Positions 18,144-27,631 of a stretch of DNA of 44,023 nucleotides are shown here, in pieces. The DNA is taken from NCBI GenBank assembly GCA_947460455.1, contig CANHKG010000011.1, forward strand, positions 1 to 44,023. The letters run 5' to 3'. The notes beneath the pieces were generated by a model. That model was not told the DNA's origin and made no database searches. It worked only from the letters and a program-made list of their open reading frames with translations. A program made the position numbers and the translations under genes. Source of the DNA: Rhodospirillales bacterium (lineage in GTDB: Bacteria > Pseudomonadota > Alphaproteobacteria > Acetobacterales > Acetobacteraceae). The stretch's first letter is position 1; each line of letters starts with the position of its first letter.

Positions 18144-19082
18144 CTACGCGGCCCTGCGGAAGGTCTTCGGAATCCCCGCCCGCGGCACCTGCCCGTGCAG
18201 CGCCTCGTCCGGCAGCCCCTCGCGCAGCACCGCCCGCGCCGCGATCAGCGCCTCCAGATCCACCCCGGTCGAGAAACCCTGGCTCTCCAGCAGGAACACC
18301 AGATCCTCCGTCACGATGTTCCCCGAAGCCCCCGGCGCGAACGGGCACCCGCCCAACCCGGCCAGCGCGCTGTCATACTTGCGGATCCCCTCCTCCAGCC
18401 CGGCCAGCGCATTGGCCAGCCCCAGCCCCATCGTGTCGTGCAGGTGCAACCCCACCAGCACCGCCCCGATCGCCGAGCGCGTCGCCCGAACCTTGGCCCG
18501 GACATCATCCGGGTGCCCATACCCCACGGTGTCCGCCAGCGAGATCGCATCCGCCCCCGCCTTCGCCACCCCTTCGGCCACGGCCACCACGTCGCCCACC
18601 GGCACCACCCCGTCGAACGAACACCCGAACGCCGTCGAAAGCGTCACCTCCACCGGGATATGCCCGCCCTGCGCCGCCTCATGCGCCCGCACGCAGGCCA
18701 CCATCCGCCCGATCTCGGCGATCTGCTCCTCCGGCGTCCGGTTCAGATTGGCCCGGCTATGCCCCATCGTCACCGAAATCGGCACCGTGATCCGCTGCGC
18801 CCCCGCCGCCAGCGCCGCCTCCGTCCCGCGCAGGTTCGGCGCCAGCGCCACCACCGTGAACCCCGGGATCGCCAACGCCCGCGCCGCCCGCACAATCTCC
18901 CCGGTATCGGCCATCTGCGGAATCAGCTTGGGCGAGACGAAGCTCCCCACCTCGATCTGCGGCAGCCCCGAACCCGCCATCGCCGCCACCCAGCGCTGCT
19001 TCACCGAAGTGGGCATCCGCCCCTTGGCAATCTGCAGCCCGTCCCGCGGCCCCACTTCGCAAATCGTGACCGTCTCGGCCAT
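18144..19082 (-). CDS. Hydroxymethylglutaryl-CoA lyase family protein
   Basis: A 312-residue TIM-barrel lyase of the HMGL/DRE-TIM family, expected to split HMG-CoA to acetyl-CoA and acetoacetate in leucine breakdown. It has the N-terminal EVGPRDGLQ with catalytic Arg and Asp, the metal-ligand motif GLHLHDTMG, and the signature LGGCPFAPGASGN with the catalytic loop cysteine. The start at 19082 has GGGAGAG upstream; the longer start at 19124 has no such site. No other leucine-degradation gene is nearby, so a related substrate is possible. It is divergent from the RND operon across 113 bases. Confidence 0.88.
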   Translation of the reverse strand: MAETVTICEVGPRDGLQIAKGRMPTSVKQRWVAAMAGSGLPQIEVGSFVSPKLIPQMADTGEIVRAARALAIPGFTVVALAPNLRGTEAALAAGAQRITVPISVTMGHSRANLNRTPEEQIAEIGRMVACVRAHEAAQGGHIPVEVTLSTAFGCSFDGVVPVGDVVAVAEGVAKAGADAISLADTVGYGHPDDVRAKVRATRSAIGAVLVGLHLHDTMGLGLANALAGLEEGIRKYDSALAGLGGCPFAPGASGNIVTEDLVFLLESQGFSTGVDLEALIAARAVLREGLPDEALHGQVPRAGIPKTFRRAA

Positions 19083-19195
19083 GGCGCAACTCTCCCTTGC
19101 AACCATGTAACCGTGGCCCGCCACGCCAGGGTTCGCAAGCCACCCCCTCCCTGTGCCATGCTGCGCTGCAACGAGATATCCCGGGGCCGAACCTG

Positions 19196-20371
19196 ATGCA
19201 TTCCCTCCGCGCCCATGGCCTGGCGGCGCTCGCCGTTGCGGCCCTGCTTGCCACGCCCGCCCAGGCCCAGATGGGCCCCCCGGGCCCGCCCACCATCGGC
19301 ACCGTCGCCGCCCAGAAGCGCGCCGTCACCGAAAGCAGCGAGTTCTCCGGCCGCATCTCCGCCGCCGCCCGCGTCGATGTCGTCGCCCGCGTCACCGCCT
19401 TCATCGAATCCCGCCTCTTCACCGAAGGCGGCGAGGTCCAGGAAGGCGAGCTCCTCTTCCGGCTCGACCCCGCCACCTTCCAGGCCGAAGTCGCCGCGCG
19501 GGAGGCCACGGTCGCCCAAACCACCGCCCTGCTGCGCAACGCCACCCTCACCCTCAGCCGCGCCCAGGCCCTGATCGGCTCCGGCGCCGGAAAAGCCTCC
19601 TCGGTGGACGACGCCCGCGCCCAGCAGGCCAGCCTCGCCGCCCAGCTCCAGGGCGCCCAGGCCCAGCTCCGCGCGTCCCAGATCAACCTCGGCTACACCG
19701 AGGTCACCGCCCCCATTTCCGGCCGCGTCGGCCGCGCCGCGCTGTCCGCCGGCAACGTCGTCACCCCCGCCTCCGGCCCCCTGGTCACCATCGTCAGCCA
19801 GGACCCGATGTACGTCACCTTCCCCGTCCCGGTCCGCCAGGCGCTCGAACTGCGCAACCGCTACGCCGACCGCGGCGGCTTCGCGGCCCTGCGCGTCCGC
19901 GTCCGCCTGCCCGATGGCCGGCTCTACACCCAGCCCGGCAAGCTCGATTACGCCGACCCCTCCGTCGCCCCCAGCACCGACAGCCTCACCCTGCGCGCCA
20001 CCATCCCCAACCCCGTGCGCGCCGGCGCCCGCCCCGGCGAGCCAGGCAACCGCGAGCTGCTCGATGGCGCCTTCGTCTCCGTCTTCCTGGAAGGCATCGA
20101 GCCGGTGCAGGCACTCGCCATCCCCCGCTCCGCCGTCCTGTCGGATCCCCAGGGCAACTTCGTCTACGTGATCGACGCGGAGAAGAAGACCCAGCAGCGC
20201 CGCATCACCCTCGGCGCCTCCCCCCCGGGCCTGGCCATCGTCACCACCGGCCTGCAGGAAGGCGAAACCATCGCGGTGGATGGCCTGCAGCGCCTGCGCC
20301 CCGGCATCCCCGTCAACCCCGTCCCGGCCACCCCGCCCGCCGGCGCCCCCCCCGCCGCACCAAGGGGCTGA
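19196..20371 (+). CDS. RND efflux system periplasmic adaptor subunit (MFP)
   Basis: A 391-residue membrane-fusion protein that links an inner-membrane RND pump to an outer-membrane channel. It has an N-terminal signal peptide (cleavage after ATPAQA) and no lipobox cysteine. The lipoyl/barrel-sandwich halves flank a coiled-coil hairpin (about residues 95-165, Ala/Gln-rich), followed by VTAPISGRVGRAALSAGNVV and a beta-barrel domain. It has a Pro/Ala-rich tail. The pump gene starts three bases after its stop, so the two form an operon. No local regulator or outer-membrane channel gene is present. Confidence 0.93.
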   Translation: MHSLRAHGLAALAVAALLATPAQAQMGPPGPPTIGTVAAQKRAVTESSEFSGRISAAARVDVVARVTAFIESRLFTEGGEVQEGELLFRLDPATFQAEVAAREATVAQTTALLRNATLTLSRAQALIGSGAGKASSVDDARAQQASLAAQLQGAQAQLRASQINLGYTEVTAPISGRVGRAALSAGNVVTPASGPLVTIVSQDPMYVTFPVPVRQALELRNRYADRGGFAALRVRVRLPDGRLYTQPGKLDYADPSVAPSTDSLTLRATIPNPVRAGARPGEPGNRELLDGAFVSVFLEGIEPVQALAIPRSAVLSDPQGNFVYVIDAEKKTQQRRITLGASPPGLAIVTTGLQEGETIAVDGLQRLRPGIPVNPVPATPPAGAPPAAPRG

Positions 20372-20374
20372 GCC

Positions 20375-23300
20375 ATGCTCTCCGCCATCTTCGTCGACCG
20401 CCCCCGCCTCGCGGTCGTCATCTCCATCATCCTCACCCTGGCCGGCATCATCGCCTGGAACCGCATCCCCGTCTCGCAGTTCCCAGACATCGTGCCCCCC
20501 CAGGTCCGCGTCACCACCCGCTTCCCCGGCGCCTCGGCCGCCGTCGTCGAATCCACCGTCGCCCAGCCGCTCGAAGCCGCCATCAACGGCGTCGACCGCA
20601 TGCTGTTCATGAAGTCCAACAGCAGCAACGACGGCTCCTACACCCTCACCGTCACCTTCGACCTCGGCACCAACCCGGACATCAACACCGTCAACGTCAA
20701 CAACCGCGTCCAGGCCGCCCTCTCGCGCATGCCGGCGGAGGTCCAGCGCCAGGGCATCACCGTCAACAAGCAAAGCTCGGCGATCCTCATGTTCGCCCAG
20801 TTCTACGCCGAAGACCCCGCCCTCACCCCGCTCGTCGTCTCCAACTACGTCACCATCAACGTCCTCGATTCCATCGCCCGCGTCTCCGGCGTCGGCCAGG
20901 CCTTCGTCTTCGGCGCGCTCGACTACTCGATGCGAATCTGGTTCCAAACCGCCCGCCTCGCCGATCTCAACCTCGCCCCGTCAGACATCATCACCGCCCT
21001 CCAGCAGCAGAACACCCAGGGCGCGGTCGGCCGCATCGGCGCCCGCCCCACGCTGGAAGGCAACGCCGTCCAGATGAACCTCCAGGCCTCCGGCCGCCGC
21101 GCCACCGCGGAGGAATTCGGCGCCATCGTCATCCGCGCCAACCCGGATGGCTCCGTCCTGCGCCTGCGCGATGTCGCCCGCGTCGAACTGGGCGCCGCCA
21201 CGCAGGATACGGAATCACGCCTCAACGGCCAGCCCGCCGTCTCCATCGGCATCTACCTCGCCCCCGGCGCCAACGCGGTGGATACGTCAAGGCGCGTGCG
21301 CGAAGCCCTCAATGCGCAGGAAGGCCGCTTCCCGTCCGGCATGAAGAAGATCGTCTTCTACGACAGCTCGATCTTCGTGGCGGATACGATCGGCGAGGTC
21401 ATGAAAACCCTGGTCGAGGCCTTCGTCCTCGTCGTGCTCGTCGTCTTCGTCTTCCTCGGCAATTTCCGCGCCACCATCATCCCCGCCGTCGCCGTGCCGG
21501 TCAGCGTCATCGGCACCATCGCCGTGCTGCTCGTGCTCGGCTTCTCCGCCAACACCGTCTCCCTCCTCGCCCTCGTGCTGGCCGTCGGCATCGTGGTGGA
21601 TGACGCCATCGTGGTGGTGGAAAACGTCGAACGCGTGATGGAGGAGGAACCCCACCTCACCCCCAAGGAAGCCACCAAGAAGGCGATGGCCCAGATCACC
21701 GGGCCCATCATCGCCATCTCGCTGGTGCTGCTCTCGGTCTTCGTGCCGATCGCCTTCATCCCCGGCGTCTCCGGCCAGCTCTTCCGCCAGTTCGCCGTCA
21801 CCATCAGCGTCGCCATGCTGATCTCGGCCATCGTCGCCCTCACCCTCTCGCCCGCCCTCTGCGGCGTCTTCCTGCGCCACACCCACCGCAAGCGCGGCAT
21901 CATGTTCCGCGTCCTGCGCGGCATCGACCACATGCGCGACGGCTACGCCGCCATCGTCCGCCGCCTCGTCCGCCTCTCCATCCTCGGCCTCGTCCTCGTC
22001 GCCGCCACCGGCTTCGGCATCTTCAGCATCAGCAAATACGTCCCCACCGGCTTCCTGCCGGAGGAAGACCAGGGCGCCTTCTTCATCGCCGTCCAGCTCC
22101 CCGAAGGTGCGAGCGTCGAACGCACCCGCGCCGTCGTCGGCCAGGTCGAGGGCGTGCTGCGCTCCCTGCCGCAGGTGGAAAACACCCTGGCCATCGTCGG
22201 CTTCTCCCTGCTCGATGGCTCGGCCCAATCGAACGCCGCCTTCATGGTCGCCCGCCTCAAGCCGTTCGAGGACCGCACCGCGGCGGCCGATCGCGCCCAG
22301 GCCGTCATCGGCCGCGTCTTCGGCGCCGCCCAGGGCATCCGCACCGCCGCCGTCTTCCCCTTCAACCTGCCGCCGATCATCGGCCTGTCCACCTCCGGCG
22401 GCTTCGAATACCAGCTGCAGAACATCGAGGGCCGCGAACCCGCCGAAATGGCCGCCGCCCTCGGCCCACTGCTGGGGGCCGCCAACACCGATGGCCGCAT
22501 GGCCCGCGTCTTCTCCACCTTCAGCCCCAGCACCCCCTCGGTGTTCCTCGATATCGACCGCGACAAGGCCCAGGTCCTCGGCGTGGCCGTCACCGACATC
22601 TTCTCCACCCTGCAGGCCACGCTCGGCGGCATCTACGTCAACGACTTCAACCTCTTCGGCCGCACCTGGCAGGTGAACATCCAGGGCGAGGCCGCCGACC
22701 GCATCGACCTGGAGGCCGTCTGGCGCATCCAGGTCCGCAGCCGCACCGGCGCCATGGTCCCGCTGCGCGCCCTGGCCGATGCCCGCATCGTCCTCGGCCC
22801 GCAAACCATCAGCCGCTACAACAACTACCGCTCCATCACCGTCAGCGGCTCGCCGGCCCCGGGCGTCTCCTCGGGCGACGCACTGGCCGCCATGGCCCAG
22901 GTCTCCGCCCGCACCCTGCCCGCCGGCTACGCTTTCGAATGGACCGGCACCTCCTACCAGGAGGTCCGCTCATCGGGGCAAACCGGCCCGATCCTCGCCC
23001 TGGCCCTGCTCTTCGCCTACCTCTTCCTGGTCGCGCTCTACGAAAGCTGGGTCATCCCCATCCCGGTGCTGCTCTCCGTCGCCGTCGGCGTGCTCGGCGC
23101 CTTCGTCGGCCTGTTCCTGCGCTCCATGCCGCTCGATCTCTACGGCCAGATCGGCCTCGTCGTGCTCATCGCGCTCGCCGCCAAGAACGGCATCCTGATC
23201 GTGGAATTCGCCAAGGAACGGCGCGAGGCCGGCAGCTCCATCCAGGATGCCGCCATCCTCGGCGCCCGCACCCGCTTCCGCGCCGTGGTCATGACCTCGC

Positions 23301-23524
23301 TGGCCTTCGTCCTCGGCCTGCTGCCGCTGGTCACCGCCAAGGGGGCCGCGATGCTCTCCCGCCAGGCCGTCGGCATGCCGGTCTTTGCCGGCATGATCGC
23401 CGCCACCCTGCTCGGCATCTTCGTCATCCCCATGCTCTACGTCACCTTCCAGACCATGCGCGAAGCCACCCATCGCAGGTTCGGCAGCACCCAAGCGGCC
23501 CCACCCCACCGCGCCGAAGACTGA
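20375..23524 (+). CDS. RND multidrug efflux permease, HAE1 (AcrB/MexB) family
   Basis: A 1049-residue proton-driven trimeric inner-membrane pump. It has the usual start ([20 protein letters not shown]), two large periplasmic loops and 12 membrane segments. Proton-relay acids Asp409 and Asp410 are in [19 protein letters not shown]. Further conserved stretches are [14 protein letters not shown] and the TM10-12 region [21 protein letters not shown]. The length is typical. Drug or metabolite substrates cannot be inferred. After it come repeat sequences and no gene until 23917. Confidence 0.96.
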   Translation: MLSAIFVDRPRLAVVISIILTLAGIIAWNRIPVSQFPDIVPPQVRVTTRFPGASAAVVESTVAQPLEAAINGVDRMLFMKSNSSNDGSYTLTVTFDLGTNPDINTVNVNNRVQAALSRMPAEVQRQGITVNKQSSAILMFAQFYAEDPALTPLVVSNYVTINVLDSIARVSGVGQAFVFGALDYSMRIWFQTARLADLNLAPSDIITALQQQNTQGAVGRIGARPTLEGNAVQMNLQASGRRATAEEFGAIVIRANPDGSVLRLRDVARVELGAATQDTESRLNGQPAVSIGIYLAPGANAVDTSRRVREALNAQEGRFPSGMKKIVFYDSSIFVADTIGEVMKTLVEAFVLVVLVVFVFLGNFRATIIPAVAVPVSVIGTIAVLLVLGFSANTVSLLALVLAVGIVVDDAIVVVENVERVMEEEPHLTPKEATKKAMAQITGPIIAISLVLLSVFVPIAFIPGVSGQLFRQFAVTISVAMLISAIVALTLSPALCGVFLRHTHRKRGIMFRVLRGIDHMRDGYAAIVRRLVRLSILGLVLVAATGFGIFSISKYVPTGFLPEEDQGAFFIAVQLPEGASVERTRAVVGQVEGVLRSLPQVENTLAIVGFSLLDGSAQSNAAFMVARLKPFEDRTAAADRAQAVIGRVFGAAQGIRTAAVFPFNLPPIIGLSTSGGFEYQLQNIEGREPAEMAAALGPLLGAANTDGRMARVFSTFSPSTPSVFLDIDRDKAQVLGVAVTDIFSTLQATLGGIYVNDFNLFGRTWQVNIQGEAADRIDLEAVWRIQVRSRTGAMVPLRALADARIVLGPQTISRYNNYRSITVSGSPAPGVSSGDALAAMAQVSARTLPAGYAFEWTGTSYQEVRSSGQTGPILALALLFAYLFLVALYESWVIPIPVLLSVAVGVLGAFVGLFLRSMPLDLYGQIGLVVLIALAAKNGILIVEFAKERREAGSSIQDAAILGARTRFRAVVMTSLAFVLGLLPLVTAKGAAMLSRQAVGMPVFAGMIAATLLGIFVIPMLYVTFQTMREATHRRFGSTQAAPPHRAED

Positions 23525-23550
23525 TAGCAACCACCAACCCATCACTCCCC

Positions 23551-23594
23551 CGTCATTGCGAGCGGAGCGAAGCAATCCAGCGCTTTCGCTCCGC
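23551..23594. repeat. Dispersed REP-like repeat with 10-bp hairpin
   Basis: It begins CGTCATTGCGAGCGGAGCGA and continues AGCAATCCAG, a sequence type I know as a common dispersed repeat in many proteobacterial genomes. GCGGAGCGAA (23562-23571) pairs with TTCGCTCCGC (23585-23594). It lies 27 bases past the RND pump stop and may stabilise or end that transcript. Confidence 0.7.
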
Positions 23595-23722
23595 CGTCGC
23601 ACCGGTCATTGATTGCGCGCGCCAAGTAAGGCTGGGCTCTGCCCAGACCCGCCTGGTCCGGCGCGCGACTTCGCGCGACGGGCCGAGCCCCTGGACCTCA
23701 TCCTTCTAAAAAGTAATGGGAT

Positions 23723-23765
23723 CAAAGGGCCGCCGGCCCTTTGCGGGTCCAGGGCAGCGCCCTGG
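23723..23765. repeat. Tandem three-base-loop hairpins
   Basis: Two perfect hairpins with three-base loops: CAAAGGGCC-GCC-GGCCCTTTG (23723-23743) and CCAGGGC-AGC-GCCCTGG (23749-23765). The second is the same type as CCAGGGC-TCC-GCCCTGG at 40279-40295, showing a repeat family. Otherwise the 23525-23916 gap holds only the repeat at 23551 and an AT-rich stretch (23817-23880) that may contain the promoter of the next genes; I cannot place its boxes. Confidence 0.7.
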
Positions 23766-23916
23766 CCTTCCTTTGGTCCCCCTGCCGACCTGCTGAAGGG
23801 CGCGCGCCCTACATGAATTTTTTTCAATGAAAATTGTCTCGTAATGTTTCATCGAAAATGATCAATATGTCTCCGCGCCGAACGACAACACACCCCGGCG
23901 CCAGGAGATCCCGCAG

Positions 23917-24102
23917 ATGCCCCCGCCCGCCCAGCCCAACAGCCTCGCACTGGCCCTCGCCCGCGCCATCCGCGCCGAGCTGGACCGGCCCGGGCACTGC
24001 CCCGCCGATGACCCGGACAGCCTGCTCACCGCGCTCGCCCTCGTCATCGCCGCCCATGCCCGCCCGTGCTGCACCTGCGGTACCAGCCAACCCCACGCCT
24101 GA
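23917..24102 (+). CDS. Small hypothetical protein (61 aa)
   Basis: I do not recognise this protein. The ATG has AGGAG about nine bases upstream. The sequence is helical and Ala/Leu-rich (LALALARAIRAELDRPG, LLTALALVIAAHA) and ends with a CCTCG cysteine cluster that might bind metal or a thiol. It lies 36 bases before the CtrA-like regulator on the same strand, downstream of an AT-rich, promoter-like stretch. This suggests a two-gene transcript in which it could be a partner of the regulator (inference). Confidence 0.6.
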   Translation: MPPPAQPNSLALALARAIRAELDRPGHCPADDPDSLLTALALVIAAHARPCCTCGTSQPHA

Positions 24103-24138
24103 ACCCCCTTTCACCCCTCGCATAGAAGGAGACAGCCC

Positions 24139-24861
24139 ATGCGTGCCCTCCTGGCCCTTCCCCATGGCCTCCACGCCCGCCCCCTGCGCACCGCGCTGGA
24201 GCAGGCCGGCTTCGTCATCGCCATGATCGAGGACCTCTCCGACGTCGCCTCCTTCGCGCGGCATGAGGATTTCAACGTCATCATCCTGGTGAACCCCCCC
24301 ACCCCCAAGGATGCGCCCGCCGCCGCCCGCACGGCCACCGCCACCACCCTGCGCGCCATCCGCGCCGCCGGCCTCGCCATCCCCGTCCTCGCCTATGGCG
24401 GCATCGCCCTGCTCGACACCATCGCCCTGCTCCGCGCCGGCGCCGACGACGTCGCCAACGCCCCCTGCACCCCCGAGGAATGTGCCGAGCGCTGCCTGGC
24501 CCTGGTCCGCCGCGCCCACGGCTTCACCTCCCCGGAACTCGTCGCCGGTGCCCTCACGCTGGACCCCGAAGCCCACGAAGTCCGCCTCGCCGGCCGTACC
24601 ATCCGCCTCACCGCCCGCGAATTCGCCGTCCTGCGCCTCCTCGTGCTCCGCCGCGGCGCCGTGGTGCGTAAGCAAACCATGCTCAGCCACCTCTACGCCC
24701 AGGACAGCGAAGAACCCGACGGCAAGATCATCGACGTCTTCGTCTGCAAACTCCGCCGCAAACTCGCCGAAGCCGGCGGCCGAGACGTCATCTCCACCGT
24801 CTGGGGCGTCGGCTACCGCCTCGACGCCCCCGCCGAAGCCTCCGTCGCCCTCGTCTCGTAG
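24139..24861 (+). CDS. CtrA-like transcriptional regulator with degenerate receiver domain
   Basis: 240 residues. The C-terminal winged helix (about 140-230) closely resembles that of CtrA, the alphaproteobacterial cell-cycle master regulator: RLTAREFAVLRLLVLRRG, then KIIDVFVCKLRRKL and STVWGVGYRL. The N-terminal receiver-like domain has lost its phosphorylation residues. The acidic pair expected near residues 7-9 reads LPH, the acceptor Asp is Asn52 (VIILVNPP), and the switch Ser/Thr and Lys regions read LAYGG and ANAPCT. It therefore probably binds DNA without phosphorelay control. It might recognise CtrA-like sites. AAGGAG lies upstream of the start. A palindromic repeat follows the stop. 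Confidence 0.88.
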   Translation: MRALLALPHGLHARPLRTALEQAGFVIAMIEDLSDVASFARHEDFNVIILVNPPTPKDAPAAARTATATTLRAIRAAGLAIPVLAYGGIALLDTIALLRAGADDVANAPCTPEECAERCLALVRRAHGFTSPELVAGALTLDPEAHEVRLAGRTIRLTAREFAVLRLLVLRRGAVVRKQTMLSHLYAQDSEEPDGKIIDVFVCKLRRKLAEAGGRDVISTVWGVGYRLDAPAEASVALVS

Positions 24862-24875
24862 CAAGGAAGCAAGCC

Positions 24876-24912
24876 CTTCTTTTTCTGAAGAAAAAGAAGC
24901 AAAAAGACTTCA
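24876..24912. repeat. Palindromic repeat, second copy of the 7371 family
   Basis: CTTCTTTTTCT, GA, then its exact complement (24876-24899), followed by CAAAAAGACTTCA. The 7371-7394 hairpin has the same layout (CTTCTTTTTGT-GA-complement, then CAAAAAAACTTCA), with matched changes on both arms, so the stem is conserved. It lies 15 bases after the regulator stop and probably acts as its terminator. Confidence 0.8.
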
Positions 24913-25019
24913 ATAACCAAACCCCACCACCCAGAGCAGGGCGGAACGCGAAGCGGTTCCGCCAGCTCCCTCTTCCGCAGCAGAGCAGGCTCAAGCCCGC
25001 CACCGCGCGGAGAAAAAGC

Positions 25020-25250
25020 AAGAAAGCGGACACTAAGACACAAAGAAGCAAGACAAGGGAGAATCAATATATCTCTCCCCCTCCCCCCCCCCCCGAAGAT
25101 GTCAGAACTGCGAATCGGTTCTGCCACCTACTTCCTCCTCCCTTGCCTTGCTCCTCTGTGTCTCTGTGCCTCTGTGGCCCCTTTCTTTCTTAATCTCTCC
25201 ACACCCCCAGCCTCTTCCCGCTTCCTTTGTGTCTTAGTGGCCGCTTTCTT
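25020..25250. repeat. Long inverted repeat with CACAGAGACACAG-type core
   Basis: Arms at 25020-25049 and 25220-25250 are reverse complements except for one mismatch and one extra base. Each contains CACTAAGACACAAAG. A nested pair (GCAAG-CAAGGGA near 25047-25060 and 25139-25153) adds to the structure. Between the arms, 25151-25179 read in reverse is a diverged form rich in CACAGAG units, a motif I have seen scattered in many unrelated environmental genomes. The plus strand here is almost pure pyrimidine from 25130 to 25280. I see no gene in 24913-25411. Confidence 0.75.
25083..25094. repeat. Poly-C tract (12 C)
   Basis: Twelve consecutive C residues directly follow CTCTCCCCCT inside the intergenic inverted repeat. 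Such tracts slip during replication and are also a common site of sequencing error. It is outside any coding region I can support. Confidence 0.9.
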
Positions 25251-25375
25251 CCTTACTTCCTGACTTCCTTCTCTCCCCTCGCCACTTGGCGGGGGATTGA
25301 GCCGCGAAGCGGATCAATGAGGGGGGCTCTTGGGATCTCCCCCACCCACCCGCAAAAAATATTCCTATCCACCCC

Positions 25376-25404
25376 TTGCACCGCCACCAATAGTTAGTTA
25401 TTTA
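25376..25404 (+). promoter_or_regulatory. Putative promoter giving a near-leaderless mRNA
   Basis: TTGCAC (25376-25381), 17 bases, TATTTA (25399-25404). A start site about seven bases on falls at the ATG (25412), so the transcript would be leaderless or nearly so. No Shine-Dalgarno precedes that ATG, which agrees. Confidence 0.45.
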
Positions 25405-25411
25405 TCTAACC

Positions 25412-26095
25412 ATGATCCAGTTCATCCCCTTCCTCACCAGCCTGATCCAGGGCCTGCGCCGCGTCATCGCGCGCGCAGCCCCTGTCGTCAGCGCGCCCGC
25501 ACGCCCGATCTGGGCCGGGCCCGAGCTCCGCTGGATCATCGCCCCCCATGGCGACCTCCCCCTCCTCCCCGGCCCCGTCTGGACGCTCCTCTGGCTCCGC
25601 CTCCACCGCCTCAGCAACCGCCTCACCCGCCTCTACGAGCGCTGGCAAACCAACACCCTCCACACCCCCCGCAAACCCACCCAACGCCCGAAAACCACCC
25701 CCCGCCCCACGCCGCCCCCGATCCCCGAACTCCCCGCCCCCGGCATGCCCCTCGTCGCAGCCCCCACCCGCCTCCCCCAGGGCCACGGCTGGGTCATCAG
25801 GCGCATCCCCGAAGCCGGCCCCAGCGCCGGCCAACTCCACGATCTCCTGCAACAGCCCAACACCCAGGATTTCGTCCAGGCCGCGCCCCAGGCCGCCCGC
25901 CTCCTGCGCCCCCTCTGCCACGCGCTTGGCGTCGACCAACCGGCGTGGCTGAAGCTCCCCCCACGCCCCAGACCCGCGCGCAAGCCCAGGCCGGCCCAAC
26001 CCCGCCGCCTGAAACTCACCGACCCCGAACTGAACCTGCGCCCCTACGAGATCGCCGCCGCCCGCTACTTCCTCAAAAAATACGGCCGCGACTGA
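25412..26095 (+). CDS. Hypothetical Pro/Arg-rich protein (227 aa)
   Basis: I do not recognise a family. The N-terminal 70 residues carry hydrophobic stretches (MIQFIPFLTSLIQGLRRVIA; PVWTLLWLRLHRL). Residues about 85-120 are a Pro/Thr-rich linker. The next 60 residues (GHGWVIRRIPEAGPSAGQLH, DFVQAAPQAARLLRPLCHAL) look like a small folded domain. A basic Pro/Arg run precedes the C-terminus NLRPYEIAAARYFLKKYGRD. The shape suggests a membrane-associated or nucleic-acid-binding protein, but function is unknown. It stands alone between the repeat region and the DAHP synthase gene. Confidence 0.65.
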   Translation: MIQFIPFLTSLIQGLRRVIARAAPVVSAPARPIWAGPELRWIIAPHGDLPLLPGPVWTLLWLRLHRLSNRLTRLYERWQTNTLHTPRKPTQRPKTTPRPTPPPIPELPAPGMPLVAAPTRLPQGHGWVIRRIPEAGPSAGQLHDLLQQPNTQDFVQAAPQAARLLRPLCHALGVDQPAWLKLPPRPRPARKPRPAQPRRLKLTDPELNLRPYEIAAARYFLKKYGRD

Positions 26096-26247
26096 CCGGG
26101 AAAACGCACGTCCTTATTGTTCCGTTATCATAATTAAAACCCACCCACCCCTCCCGGAGTAGCCAAACCGCCGCCAATGTGGATAACTCCGCCCCCAATA
26201 CCGCCCCCCACCTTCGCCACAGGGGGCGCGACGGGAGCGAGACTGCG

Positions 26248-27630
<1,383 letters not shown>

Positions 27631-27631
27631 G

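Noticed and set aside
19001..20947. Minus-strand 648-codon frame across the RND adaptor
   Set aside because: Gly/Asp/Ala-rich antisense shadow of the adaptor and pump genes.
24788..25127. Minus-strand short frames containing Phe/Lys-rich runs such as KSFCFFFFRKRR
   Set aside because: They are translations of the A/T-rich palindromic repeat module (also seen at 7290-7487), not real proteins.
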